The notes: a model not told the origin generated them from the letters alone. A stretch of DNA of 64,000 nt from Bradyrhizobium sp. CCGE-LA001 (GCF_000296215.2 NZ_CP013949.1:1667501-1731500), one strand, 5' to 3'; positions 43,778-52,466 are shown, counted from the first letter of the stretch. Program-made: numbers and translations.

Positions 43778-43830
43778 GATCGCCACGAAGGCCGCGATGG
43801 TCGCGGCCGATCCGGCAAAGGATCGCCTCC
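43778..43830 (+). promoter_or_regulatory. conserved hairpin leader before DUF2493 gene
   Basis: GATCGCCA opens a 31-base motif. It contains an 8-bp perfect hairpin, GGCCGCGA (43,790) and TCGCGGCC (43,801) around TGG. A second hairpin, CGATCC with GGATCG, follows at 43,808-43,825. The 31-base motif recurs (26 of 31 positions) before the DUF736 gene at 45,869. Confidence 0.6.
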
Positions 43831-44754
43831 ATGACCGACCACGATGACATCGAACCGCCGCACGCCGCATCTGCGACCGAACACGTTCTTACCGAATTGC
43901 AGCTCTTCGGGTACCGTCCCTTCGACGACCAGCCCGATCCGCGGCCGCTTCCCGAGGGCAGGATCGTTACCGGTGCCGTCGCTGATATCTTCGATGCCCT
44001 GGTCGCCACGTTGAGCGACACTCGGCTCGAGCCGGACCTCGACGATCTGCTCTGGTCGACTGTCAACCTGTTCCATCGTGCCGTAGACCGCATCGAACGC
44101 CAACTTGACGACAACGAAAAGGCGCAGCAAAAAAGCCAGCGCGAGCAGGACGGCTCCGAAGTGCGATCCGTCGAACTCGAACGCATCACGGCGGAAGGCA
44201 TCACGCTGATTGAGCGCCGCAACTGCCTGGAGCTCTTCCGTGACCAGGCCATAGAGCGCTTCGAGGCTCATACCCGCTCATTCTGGCGCCCTCGATCGGG
44301 ATCGCTGGTGAACCACCGCACGTTGACCGCAGCGATGATCGACTCCCGCGACTTCATCGCAGCCAAGCGCCGCGCCGAGACCGAGGTCATGCTGCCCGCT
44401 GGTCCGAAGATCGCGCTCACCGGAGGGCTTGACTTCAACGACCACCACCTCATCTGGGATCGTCTCGACAAGGTTCATGCCAAGCATCCCGACATGGTCC
44501 TGCTCCATGGCGGCTCCCCGAAGGGTGCCGAGCTGATCGCCTGCAAATGGGCGACCACCCGCAAGGTAGCTCAGATCGCTTTCAAGCCGGACTGGACGAA
44601 GCATGCCAAGGCCGCGCCCTTCAAGCGCAACGACGCCATGCTCGAACTCCTGCCGATCGGCGTCATGCACTTCCCGGGCACGGGAATTCAGGACAACCTC
44701 GCGGACAAGGCGAAGCGGCTCGGCATCCCCGTTTGGAGGTTCGGCGGCGCGTGA
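43831..44754 (+). CDS. DUF2493 (YspA-like SLOG) protein
   Basis: A 307-residue protein. The C-terminal 110 residues match DUF2493, a SLOG-superfamily Rossmann domain: IALTGGLDFNDHHLIWDRLD near residue 196, MVLLHGGSPKGAELIACKWA and later MHFPGTGIQ. The N-terminal part is helical with no known domain. SLOG domains bind nucleotides or NAD-like ligands; the role in ICEs is unknown. It is a conserved backbone gene here. Confidence 0.8.
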   Translation: MTDHDDIEPPHAASATEHVLTELQLFGYRPFDDQPDPRPLPEGRIVTGAVADIFDALVATLSDTRLEPDLDDLLWSTVNLFHRAVDRIERQLDDNEKAQQKSQREQDGSEVRSVELERITAEGITLIERRNCLELFRDQAIERFEAHTRSFWRPRSGSLVNHRTLTAAMIDSRDFIAAKRRAETEVMLPAGPKIALTGGLDFNDHHLIWDRLDKVHAKHPDMVLLHGGSPKGAELIACKWATTRKVAQIAFKPDWTKHAKAAPFKRNDAMLELLPIGVMHFPGTGIQDNLADKAKRLGIPVWRFGGA

Positions 44755-44895
44755 GCGCCGTCTTCTCGACTCCGAGCCTTCGAGGCGGAATGGTTCACGC
44801 CGCAACTCCGCCTCGTTTCAGTCTAATATCCAGAGTTGCGCCGTGGTGGTGGTGGAAGGCGCCACTGGTACATCTATGCACATGGAGCCACCACC

Positions 44896-45344
44896 ATGCT
44901 CGCTATTGGGCTTGTTCTCAACACACTCGGCATCGGTCTATTCTGCTGGGCGATTTTCGTGCTCGCAGTGTATGCCCTGCCGTTTTTGTCGCACTGAGTA
45001 TCGGGATGACGGCGTATCAGAGCGGCGCCGGCCTCGCTGGCGCCCTGCTTATCGCCACGGCCGGCGGTGCGCTGACGCTCGTGGTCGGCCAGATCGCCTT
45101 TGCTGCTACTCGGTCCTCCGCCTTGCGTAGCGCGATCGCGACAGCATTCACTGTCCCCGCCGCCGTCGCCAGCTATCATGTGGTGTTCGCGGTGTCCGAT
45201 ATCGGAGTGCCCTCGCTGGCTTGGCGTGAAGTCTTCGCTTGCCTCGGCGCAGTTTGCATTGGCCTTACGTCATGGACGCGCTTGATGGTTTTAGCGAAGC
45301 CCCGCCAGTTCGAGCCGGGTGGGGTGGTGGAGAACCCGTCCTAG
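44896..45344 (+). pseudogene. small multi-pass membrane protein, frameshifted
   Basis: The first frame gives MLAIGLVLNTLGIGLFCWAI and ends VYALPFLSH at 44,997. The second frame, entered within the T-run at about 44,983, continues VALSIGMTAYQSGAGLAGAL and runs to 45,344 with three more membrane helices and the ending PGGVVENPS. Together they form one 148-residue four-helix ICE protein of a kind I recall from related rhizobial elements. One T seems missing from TTTTT. It could be a sequencing error, real decay, or slippage on the U-run. Confidence 0.65.
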
Positions 45345-45868
45345 TCCGTTCTTACGGCCGCATGGCCTGAGGGGATGACCGTTTTCCGCCTTCATCGTCG
45401 AGCACGTTGGCGTAGATCGGCGCGTTGAAGGAAGCCCGATCGAACCTGAGCGCGAGAGAGGCGGTCCTCCTCGGAACTCCTCGATCAAGCCGCCGGCGTT
45501 CGGTCTGGCCCACGCAGCTGCGGCAGAGCGATATTACCTCGATCGGTTCTTGGGGGACGATGCCGCCCTTTGCAGGAGATTATTTCTCTTTGCGCGCTGA
45601 ATCGTTCCGACCTCTTGTTCATCAAAATCGAGATAGCCACGCTTCTCCAGAGATTGTGGTTCAGCACGCGGACGCACGTGGCCTCGTTGATGGCTTGATC
45701 TGGCCGAAGACCGGCTTCGCCTCGATCGTCTGAGCCGCAACGCCGTTGATGCGACTTTCTTCCCCTGGGCTTCGCCCATTCCTCGCGAGACAAGAAAGTC
45801 GCCACAACGACGTCCTCCGCTGCGCTCCGGCCCGCGAGCGGGTGCGTCGCCGATCGTCTTCGGCCCTA
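45345..45868. other. 524-bp region without a supported gene
   Basis: Frames here overlap on several strands with no domain. The middle part is AT-richer (near 45,575-45,660) and may be a remnant of a lost gene. The right part has GCGACTTTC/GAAAGTCGC, an inverted repeat at about 45,750-45,800 like a terminator. I cannot assign a function. Confidence 0.4.
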
Positions 45869-45923
45869 GATCGCCATCGAGGCCGCGGTGGTCGCGGGCT
45901 CGAAACACAACAGGAGAAGTGAC
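45869..45923 (+). promoter_or_regulatory. conserved hairpin leader before DUF736 gene
   Basis: Second copy of the motif at 43,778: GATCGCCA, then a hairpin of CCGCG (45,883) and CGCGG (45,893) around GTGGT. Five of 31 positions differ from the DUF2493 leader. CAGGAGAAGTGAC, a strong ribosome-binding site, follows before the ATG. Confidence 0.6.
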
Positions 45924-46244
45924 ATGGCTAACATCGGTTCTTTCAAGAAGGTCGGCAACGAATTCCAGGGCGAGATCGTGACCCTGAGCCTGAAGGCCAA
46001 GGGCGTCCGCATCGTCGCCGAGACCAACCGCTCCAATGACAACGCCCCCAGCCACCGCATCTATGTGGGCCGGGCGGAGATCGGCGCAGCCTGGTCAAAG
46101 CGTTCCGAGGAAGGCCGCGACTACCTCTCGCTCAAGCTGGACGACCCCTCGTTCAACGCGCCGATCTACGCGAACCTGTTCGATGACGAAGGCGGTGAAG
46201 GCTACACCTTGCTCTGGTCGCGGCCGCGCAAGACCGGCGAGTAA
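45924..46244 (+). CDS. DUF736 family protein
   Basis: A 106-residue DUF736 protein, a near-universal small gene of alphaproteobacterial ICEs and plasmids. Seen: the opening MANIGSFKKVGNEFQGEIVT, RIVAETNRSNDNAPSHRIYV and a C-terminal LLWSRPRKTGE. Function is unknown; the even charge and beta-rich pattern suggest a small DNA- or protein-binding module. A strong intrinsic hairpin follows the stop. Confidence 0.9.
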   Translation: MANIGSFKKVGNEFQGEIVTLSLKAKGVRIVAETNRSNDNAPSHRIYVGRAEIGAAWSKRSEEGRDYLSLKLDDPSFNAPIYANLFDDEGGEGYTLLWSRPRKTGE

Positions 46245-46256
46245 GAGCGCCCCACC

Positions 46257-46287
46257 AAGCCCCGTCCGACCAAATCGGGCGGGGCTT
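46257..46287 (+). terminator. hairpin terminator after the DUF736 gene
   Basis: AAGCCCCG-T-CCGA (46,257-46,269) pairs with TCGG-G-CGGGGCTT (46,275-46,287) around CCAAA. The long GC-rich stem and its position 12 bases after the stop fit an intrinsic terminator, although the T-tract is short. Confidence 0.75.
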
Positions 46288-46339
46288 CTAAAAGCCCGCC
46301 TACAGTCTTTACGTCGTGCACCGAAGAATGCATCCGCGC

Positions 46340-47107
46340 TTAGGATCGATCCATCGTCGCCAACAAGACCTCAGCGTACTGTTCTGCGCCGGCCTTCACC
46401 CAAGCGTCGGTGACAGCGCAGGCCCAGGCGAGGCAAGCCAGAACGTCAAAAATAATCGAGCCCCAGATTGCGGAATTGGCCGCCTCACGGAGCTGCGTCA
46501 CGAAGGGCCGGACGTCGCCGAGAGTGTGTGGCCAGGACTCGATCTGCAGCCCTATGGACGCCAGCGAGGCAAGCAAGGCGATGACGGCGCCGACAAGACC
46601 AAATGCCTTCATTCCTCGCATATTGCGCCGAAAGCCGTATTGAGCGTTTTCCTTGTCAACCAGCGACGCCTTCCCGCGGACATGCTCTTTCAACCATTTG
46701 ATAGCCGAGGCGTAGGCTGCATCAGCCGCATCTGGGTTCGAGCGCTCAGCGGCCGGAGAAGGCAGCACCAGATTGGGAGCGTGATGCCCGAGGTAACGGT
46801 GATACCGATCTCTCGTGTGGGCATCGAGCCGGCTCGCGTGACGCAGCAGATAGGTGGTCGGCCAACCACCCCATTCCTGCAGCACGCGCTGCTCGACCTG
46901 CTTCCCACGGCTACGGGCGATTGAGCTCAGCCAATACAACAGGCCGCATGATGTCGCGATCGTCAGCAATGTCGAGCCGAGATGGGAGGTCAGGAGCTCG
47001 GGAAACCAGGCCAGTGCCGTCAACAACGGCGCGAAGATCGTCAAGAGAGCAGGAAACAGCCGCGCCTGTCGGCTGTAGCTGTCGAAAAGGTTTTTGAGGT
47101 CCTCCAT
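46340..47107 (-). CDS. four-helix membrane protein, possible effector
   Basis: A 255-residue protein with two N-terminal membrane helices (residues 18-34 and 45-62), a 100-residue soluble middle, and two C-terminal helices (about 170-190 and 213-231). NAQYGFRRNMRGMKAFGL precedes the third helix. The 2+2 helix layout around a cytosolic region recalls S-4TM-like pore effectors of defence systems, but I have no direct match. It starts 6 bp after the downstream end of the metallo-beta-lactamase-fold gene, so the pair is an operon. Confidence 0.65.
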   Translation of the reverse strand: MEDLKNLFDSYSRQARLFPALLTIFAPLLTALAWFPELLTSHLGSTLLTIATSCGLLYWLSSIARSRGKQVEQRVLQEWGGWPTTYLLRHASRLDAHTRDRYHRYLGHHAPNLVLPSPAAERSNPDAADAAYASAIKWLKEHVRGKASLVDKENAQYGFRRNMRGMKAFGLVGAVIALLASLASIGLQIESWPHTLGDVRPFVTQLREAANSAIWGSIIFDVLACLAWACAVTDAWVKAGAEQYAEVLLATMDRS

Positions 47108-47113
47108 GTCGGC

Positions 47114-48186
47114 TCAGGCCTCCTGGTCTTCCGGATAAGCCACGGGAATAGCGGCCGACCAGCCGCGGTTCGGGGCTCCCTTGTGCGTCCGCTTGCCCTG
47201 GCCTTCTGTGGTAAGCACCTTTCCGCCGCGATGAATCATCGCTCGGACAACCGACTTCCGTGGGTGGTCAGGGTCGGCGTCGGCGGAGCTTATGATGGCA
47301 GTGAAGGTGCTCGGCTGACCTCTTGCGGGGAAACGTGGTCCCAGAAGCTCATCAAGAAGCTGCGTCGTTACATTGTACCGCCCACCGTGGTGCGGCACTT
47401 GAAACCGATCGATGCCGGGCAGGACAAGACCGACATAGGGTGCATAGTCGATGACCTCCCTCAAGCCAGAGCGGCCGGTATCGGCGTGAGCATAATGCGC
47501 TCGCCGTTGAGCTGGGCATATTGAACCACGCTCATCTCGTTCTCGGCGCTGGTGTCTGAGCCTGGAAAATATTCGTCGGCCCAAGCGGCGCGCACCAGTG
47601 CGGTTGCCTGGCGCGCAGCGTCGGCGATGAAGCTGGTGGCCTTCGCGAGCAGGCCATCCTCGGCACCTTCAGGCGTTTTGTTCGACTCGACGACCAGGTC
47701 CTTGAAGCGCGGCGGCGTCGGCGCCATCACATGGAAGGCGCCGATGAGCGCGCCCTGGAACGGCTCATAGATCGGGATGCCGCGCTTCGTCGCGATATCC
47801 TCGAGTGCGGCGAGATTGCTGTAAGAAGAGCGAAGGCGGCCGCGGAGACGGTCGACATCGGTGTAGGTCGGAAAGCGCGGCAGCAATTCCTGGGCGTACA
47901 TCCACGGCCGCAGCATCCAGAGAGCGCCGACATCGAAGCTCTCGAGCACGGACTGCAGCCTGCCGGCATGGTCGCCGTCATTATGGGTGCAGACGACGTT
48001 GTCGATGAAGGTGGGATTGCCGTAATACTTGTTGATGTGGTCGACAACGGACTGCCCGGTCTTCTGATAGCCGCCATCGACCACGTGGATGTAGGTCTCC
48101 CCGCCGAGCTGGTAGCGCAGGCAGATGGCGTCGCCGCTGTCTTTGGCTCCGACGTCTAAAAAATCGATCTCAAAAAGATCCGGCAA
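47114..48186 (-). pseudogene. ComEC-like metallo-beta-lactamase-fold protein, frameshifted
   Basis: The first frame (from 48,186) gives EIDFLDVGAKDSGDAICLRY and the metal motif THNDGDHAG near residue 70, then ends prematurely at 47,461. The second frame continues TGRSGLREVIDYAPYVGLVL, with the final VPHHGGRYN metal region, to 47,114. Joining needs one base near 47,490 (CTCACGCC where CTCACGGCC is expected). The whole is about 357 residues, a ComEC-type hydrolase domain without the channel. A 1-bp error or a real mutation are both possible. Confidence 0.72.
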
Positions 48187-48336
48187 AGGAACCTCCGCGG
48201 CTGTGGACAGCCGGTCGCTGGAACAGCCGCCGCGCTGCTATCGGGAACTCTTATAGGGTATAATCAGCCAACCTTTCTTGCTTTGCGCAAAATTATGCGA
48301 TAAAAATCGTGTTATGTGCACGAATCGAGGAACCGC

Positions 48337-49062
48337 ATGATTGCTCCCCTTCGTCTCCGGCTGCGCCGCGTGTTGCCGAGCTCTTTGATCCTTGATCTCG
48401 AGGATCGCATCAAAGCCGATGCGCTACACGCGCATGAAGTCGTCCGCGACGGCTTTGATGGGCTGACACCTCTGCGCGCCCGCGCCATTGAAGGCCAGGC
48501 CCGTTTCCGCGTCTGTGAACAGGGCTTCGAGGAAGTCTGCGCCGAGCATGGCGGACATTTGCTCGAAGGCGGCGTCATCCCGAAGACGGATTTGCGCGTG
48601 CATCAGCCGTTCATGCGCTTCGAGCATGAAGGGCAGGGCGTGATCCTCGCTCTGGCCAGCATGCCGGAGAGCGGCAAGTTGCCGGCGAAGAACAAGTCAC
48701 GCCTGGCAGGCGTGACGGTCAATTACGAGCTCTCGCTGCGGCTGGCTTTCGACGGTAAGGGGCCGAAGATCAGCGACATCTTTGTCACCCTATTGGTTGC
48801 CCGTGACCGTGAGCGCGCCGGCAAGATCGCGGAGATCGCGGTCGGCGTGATCGAGTCCAACTACGAGGGATTTCTTTACTACGAAACCGTAGACTCGTTC
48901 CTCTTAGGTGACGGGGATGTGGAACCCGATGCTCCGGCGCCGACGCCCATTGCGCCGCCGACGGTTGACCAACCGAAGGTTACGTTGAAGAAGGGTGTGA
49001 AACCGTTTGTGCCACCTGAGGCACCGGCGGCCAAGAGCGAGGAGGGTGATGCCCAAGGCTGA
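48337..49062 (+). CDS. unknown protein paired with an HTH-ImmA protein
   Basis: A 241-residue soluble protein with no domain I recognise. Central strands VNYELSLRLAFDGKGPKISD and FVTLLVARDRERAGKIAEIA suggest an alpha/beta fold; the last 50 residues are Pro/Ala-rich and disordered. GAGGA lies 6 bases before the chosen ATG. It is followed after 42 bp by an HTH-ImmA fusion and is divergent from the MBL/membrane pair, so the four genes may form one system. Confidence 0.55.
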   Translation: MIAPLRLRLRRVLPSSLILDLEDRIKADALHAHEVVRDGFDGLTPLRARAIEGQARFRVCEQGFEEVCAEHGGHLLEGGVIPKTDLRVHQPFMRFEHEGQGVILALASMPESGKLPAKNKSRLAGVTVNYELSLRLAFDGKGPKISDIFVTLLVARDRERAGKIAEIAVGVIESNYEGFLYYETVDSFLLGDGDVEPDAPAPTPIAPPTVDQPKVTLKKGVKPFVPPEAPAAKSEEGDAQG

Positions 49063-49104
49063 TTTCTCCTTCGGGCAAAAGCAACGATCGACATTGGTGA
49101 ATAC

Positions 49105-50301
49105 ATGCGAGTAGGGACCCCCGGATTCGTGCCGGCGCGTCTGACCGAAATTCGGGCAGCGCGGCGGCTAACAAGTATGTCCGCGTTGGCGCGACGGCTT
49201 GGCGTTAATTCGAGCAGCGTCACGCGCTGGGAAGACGGCACAAGCGCGCCGGACGCCGACGCCATGGCCGCGTTGACGGAGACGCTCCAGGTTCGCCGGG
49301 AATTTTTCCTTCGTCCAACCTACGAGAACGACAACGCTCTCTTCTACCGCTCGTTGTCCTCGACGCTTGTTCGTGACATCAATTACCAAGAGTCGCAGCT
49401 GCGATGGTTGCAGGAAATTAGTTCGATCCTGCAGCACTATGTCGACTTCCCGGCGGTCGATATCCCTGATGTGCTTGCTGGCGCAAGCTACAAGCAGCTG
49501 CGCGACGAAGATATCGAACGTATCGCGCTTGATCTGCGCCGACATTGGAAGATAGGCGATGGGCCATGCACGGATATGATCGCTTTGCTGGAACGGATCG
49601 GGGTTATCGTCGGCTCGATCGAGATGGGCACCGCTAAGCTTGATGGCGTTTGCACCTGGTCTGCGTCGGAGGGACGGCCGCATATACTTTTGGCGACCGA
49701 TAAGATGTCATTTCCGCGCCGGCAGATGGATGCTGCTCACGAGCTAGCGCATGCCGTTCTGCACAGGCACGTCTCTCCCGAAGAGTTGCGCATGGATCTC
49801 AAACAGATCGAAGTGCAGGCTTTCCGTCTCGCAAGCGCATTTCTGTTGCCATCGACGACCTACCCGCGCGAAGTAAAGCGCCCGTCGCTCGCTGTGCTGG
49901 AGACCTTGAAGGAGAGATGGCGCGTTTCCATCAAGGCACAGATCAAACGCCTCAAAGATCTCGAACTTATCCCCGAAGGCTATGACGTAGATCTGTACAA
50001 GCTCTATTCCGCTAAAGGCTGGAATCGAGAAGAGCCACTTGATGATGCCTGGCCGCTCACAGAGCCGCGCATGCTCGCAAACGCTTTGAATCTGATCGCC
50101 GATGCAGGCGTTCGCACAAAGGCGGATTTGCTTGCAGTCGAATTCACGATGTCGGCTGGTGACGTTGAAAACCTCACCTCGCTTCCGCCGGGCTGGTTTT
50201 CTACGCCTGCGGCTGAAGTCGTTCAGCTCAAAGCGTCAGCTAATCGCGAAGCCACGTTCGAGCGAGGGCAAGGCATCGTCGTCCCCTTTGCACGGAAGTA
50301 A
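49105..50301 (+). CDS. XRE HTH - ImmA/IrrE peptidase fusion
   Basis: A 398-residue fusion. Residues 10-65 are an XRE helix-turn-helix (SMSALARRLGVNSSSVTRWE). The peptidase domain has MDAAHELAHAVLHRHV (HExxH near residue 211) and the downstream AFRLASAFLLP glutamine-for-glutamate-type helix seen in this family. The last 130 residues are extra. Fusions of this type regulate neighbouring toxin or defence genes, often by sensing stress; the partner at 48,337 is the likely client. Confidence 0.82.
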   Translation: MRVGTPGFVPARLTEIRAARRLTSMSALARRLGVNSSSVTRWEDGTSAPDADAMAALTETLQVRREFFLRPTYENDNALFYRSLSSTLVRDINYQESQLRWLQEISSILQHYVDFPAVDIPDVLAGASYKQLRDEDIERIALDLRRHWKIGDGPCTDMIALLERIGVIVGSIEMGTAKLDGVCTWSASEGRPHILLATDKMSFPRRQMDAAHELAHAVLHRHVSPEELRMDLKQIEVQAFRLASAFLLPSTTYPREVKRPSLAVLETLKERWRVSIKAQIKRLKDLELIPEGYDVDLYKLYSAKGWNREEPLDDAWPLTEPRMLANALNLIADAGVRTKADLLAVEFTMSAGDVENLTSLPPGWFSTPAAEVVQLKASANREATFERGQGIVVPFARK

Positions 50302-50432
50302 ATCTCAGCCGATCAATGAGTACACACTCTCGCTAGCTCCATGTCGCGCTTCCATGCGCTACACTGCTTTTGTACCCCGTCGCTAACACGTTCAAGCTGT
50401 TCCGAAGCGACATAGTGGGTGGCTGAAAAGAA

Positions 50433-50684
50433 TCATCGTCGTTTGCCCAGTCTTGGTCGCTCGTCTCGTGCCTCATCATCGGGCAGGACTAGATCGACAT
50501 GACTAACGCCCAACGTGCTGGCGAGCTCGAATAGAGTGACGACAGTTGGATTGCGACGGCCACGCTCTAGGTCACTAATATACTGCTGGGTGAATCCGGA
50601 CACTTCGGCGAATTTCTCCTGCGTGAAGCGCTTCTGCTTCCGCAGTCTAGCGAAATTCCGACCGACCAACTTGCGCATGTCCAT
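50433..50684 (-). CDS. qseC: XRE regulator, QseC-like
   Basis: An 83-residue XRE-family repressor: LVGRNFARLRKQKRFTQEKF then GFTQQYISDLERGRRNP. In ICEMlSymR7A the small XRE protein QseC sits divergent to qseM and represses it, forming an on/off switch for transfer. Here the divergent neighbour is a QseM-like gene and a 10-bp inverted repeat lies between them, exactly that layout. The name is by analogy of family and position. Confidence 0.75.
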   Translation of the reverse strand: MDMRKLVGRNFARLRKQKRFTQEKFAEVSGFTQQYISDLERGRRNPTVVTLFELASTLGVSHVDLVLPDDEARDERPRLGKRR

Positions 50685-50702
50685 CGGCGCAAATTGCGTC
50701 TT

Positions 50703-50736
50703 TACATACTATGAGGTTTATCTCCTATAGTATGTA
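50703..50736 (+). promoter_or_regulatory. qseC-qseM operator, 10-bp inverted repeat
   Basis: TACATACTAT at 50,703-50,712 and ATAGTATGTA at 50,727-50,736 form a perfect inverted repeat with a 14-base spacer. It lies 19-52 bp upstream of the XRE start and about 110 bp upstream of the QseM-like start, in an AT-rich island in otherwise GC-rich DNA. It is the natural operator for the divergent regulator. Confidence 0.7.
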
Positions 50737-50842
50737 TTCCGGCTTACCTGCTGGCCGGCCAATCCGCTGAGGCTAAAATGAGACGTGCGGACATTGTCGG
50801 CCAGCCAGAGATTGGAATCGTTCGCTGTTTGTTGGGACGCCT

Positions 50843-51115
50843 ATGACGAAACCGCAACTAGATCCTGACGTCGAGGATGTCGCGCCAATCGAGCCGGCGC
50901 TGACGGCGTATGACGAACAGCATGTTGTCACGTATGTTCGCCTTCTGCAGGCGGAGGGCGAAGGAGCGGACTGGCGCGAAGTTGCTCAAGTGGTCTTGCA
51001 TATTGACCCCGAGCGAGAGCCGGACCGTGCGCGGAGCGCATCTCAGAGTCACCTTGCGCGGGCCAAATGGTTGACCGAGCAGGGGCGCCTATTACGTGGT
51101 ACCGGCTCCAAATAG
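50843..51115 (+). CDS. qseM: DUF2285-type antiactivator, QseM-like
   Basis: A 90-residue protein: LTAYDEQHVVTYVRLLQAEG followed by GADWREVAQVVLHIDPERE and SHLARAKWLTEQG. This pattern matches the short DUF2285 proteins of rhizobial ICEs. In ICEMlSymR7A QseM binds TraR and FseA and blocks transfer. The final residues differ from those I remember (a few are missing after TEQG). It is divergent from the XRE gene and upstream of the FseA-like gene. Confidence 0.72.
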   Translation: MTKPQLDPDVEDVAPIEPALTAYDEQHVVTYVRLLQAEGEGADWREVAQVVLHIDPEREPDRARSASQSHLARAKWLTEQGRLLRGTGSK

Positions 51116-51280
51116 AAGAAAATCACCGGCTGGCGACTCGCAGGCAGAACTATTTTCTTTTGCGGATCGGCGGTCATTCCGGTGAACCACGTGGTGCCAA
51201 ACTAGGGTCTTCCTACAACCGCTTCGTTCATACCTATTGCGGCGCAATCGTTGTTAGCTGTGTGTAATGGGGCGGAAACA

Positions 51281-52028
51281 ATGCCTGAATTCGACTGGCG
51301 GTCGCCGGATTCCTACAAGAGCCTACAAGACGCGGAATGTCTCCGCCGCAACGCCGACTATCGACGCGACTTTGAAGCGATGGTCGCTAGCAGTCCCGAT
51401 GGCGAAGTGAAACCAGAGTTCAGGAGGAAGTGGGGCCTCTGCTTTCGCCCATGACCCGCAGAGGTCCTTTGACGAGCAAACGATCTTTTGGGCGCCTGAG
51501 GTTCTAGCGGCGGTCGTTCCCGTCAAGATCTCAGTGGCCGACACCGGCATTGCGCCGTCTCAGCCACTGCTCGACCTTACAGCTGGCCAGGTGCGCCGCG
51601 CCGTCGACGGCTGGCATGCCGTGCTGCGCATCGGTGCAGTCGATCACCGTGTTTGGTCCAAAGAGCCGCCAGTGCTTGGCGCGTCATACGCAGCCGAACT
51701 GCCGTTTGATGGCGATTTCGGCGCACGTGCCTATGCAGCCCGACGGCTGTGGCGCGCGATGAATGGTCGCGCGCCAGGTCCTGCCTTTCATCAACTATCT
51801 AGACAGCGGCGCGAACGCCTGAGCGCCGCGATCCGTGCGCTCGATGCGCACAGCGCCGGCGGCGGTTATCGCGTTATCGCCGAAGCGCTATTCGGCAAAA
51901 AGCGCATCCCCGATCGCGCCTGGAAGACGCATGATCTGCGCAATCGAACAATCCGCTTGGTGCAGGGCGGCCTCGCTTTGATGCGCGGTGGTTACCGCAA
52001 ACTCCTGCGGCCCCTGCGCAAGGACTAG
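51281..52028 (+). CDS. fseA: FseA-like excision activator made by +1 ribosomal frameshift
   Basis: Two frames form one protein. Frame one (DUF6499-like) starts MPEFDWRSPDSYKSL and ends KWGLCFRP at a TGA (51,452). Frame two (DUF2285) contains FWAPEVLAAVVPVKIS, then GWHAVLRIGAVDHRVW, and ends LLRPLRKD. At 51,443 the sequence is TTT-CGC; a +1 slip of tRNA-Phe from UUU to UUC gives a continuous product of about 248 residues (...CF-AHDPQRS...). This slip at a UUU within the C-terminal motif of msi172 is the known mechanism for FseA of ICEMlSymR7A. FseA switches on the excisionase gene rdfS. The gene is therefore probably intact, not a pseudogene. Confidence 0.82.
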
Positions 52029-52162
52029 TAGCGCAGTCCCACGGGTGCCGAAAATCGCCCCCTCCATATTCGGCATCCCCCTCCGATATCGCGCTTCTCC
52101 ATGATGACCGCACACACGCCGGTCTAGCCAAGCGTGGTGCGCTGTCCTCCTGGAGTTCTCAA

Positions 52163-52444
52163 ATGCCCGATCCCATGGCCGGTCTTCCCCCGCGATTCCT
52201 GCGTACACCAGAGGCTGCGCGCTATCTTGGCCTGTCCGGCCGCACGCTGGAGAAGCACCGCACATACGGTACTGGACCGACGTATCGGAAGATCGGCGGT
52301 CGTGTCGTCTACGCCGTCGATGACCTGAAAGCATGGGCCGACCGGGGCGCCAAGACATCGACCTCCGACCCCGGGAAGGGGACGGTGCTGCCGGCCAAGA
52401 AGCATCCGGCGCTGCGCCCGTATGCGGGCCAGGAACGTCGCTGA
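52163..52444 (+). CDS. AlpA/RdfS-like excisionase HTH protein
   Basis: A 93-residue MerR/AlpA-type helix-turn-helix protein: FLRTPEAARYLGLSGRTLEK then RKIGGRVVYAVDDLKAWAD. Such proteins are recombination directionality factors; RdfS drives excision of ICEMlSymR7A under FseA control. Its place directly after the FseA-like gene and before repA fits that role. A second ATG five codons in (MAGLPP) is possible. Confidence 0.7.
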   Translation: MPDPMAGLPPRFLRTPEAARYLGLSGRTLEKHRTYGTGPTYRKIGGRVVYAVDDLKAWADRGAKTSTSDPGKGTVLPAKKHPALRPYAGQERR

Positions 52445-52466
52445 TCGTCGTGCAAGAGCAGTGATC

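Noticed and set aside
51281..51454. Calling the first FseA frame a pseudogene fragment
   Set aside because: The stop follows a conserved TTTC slip site and the +1 frame continues the protein, as in a characterised ICE, so programmed frameshifting is the better reading.
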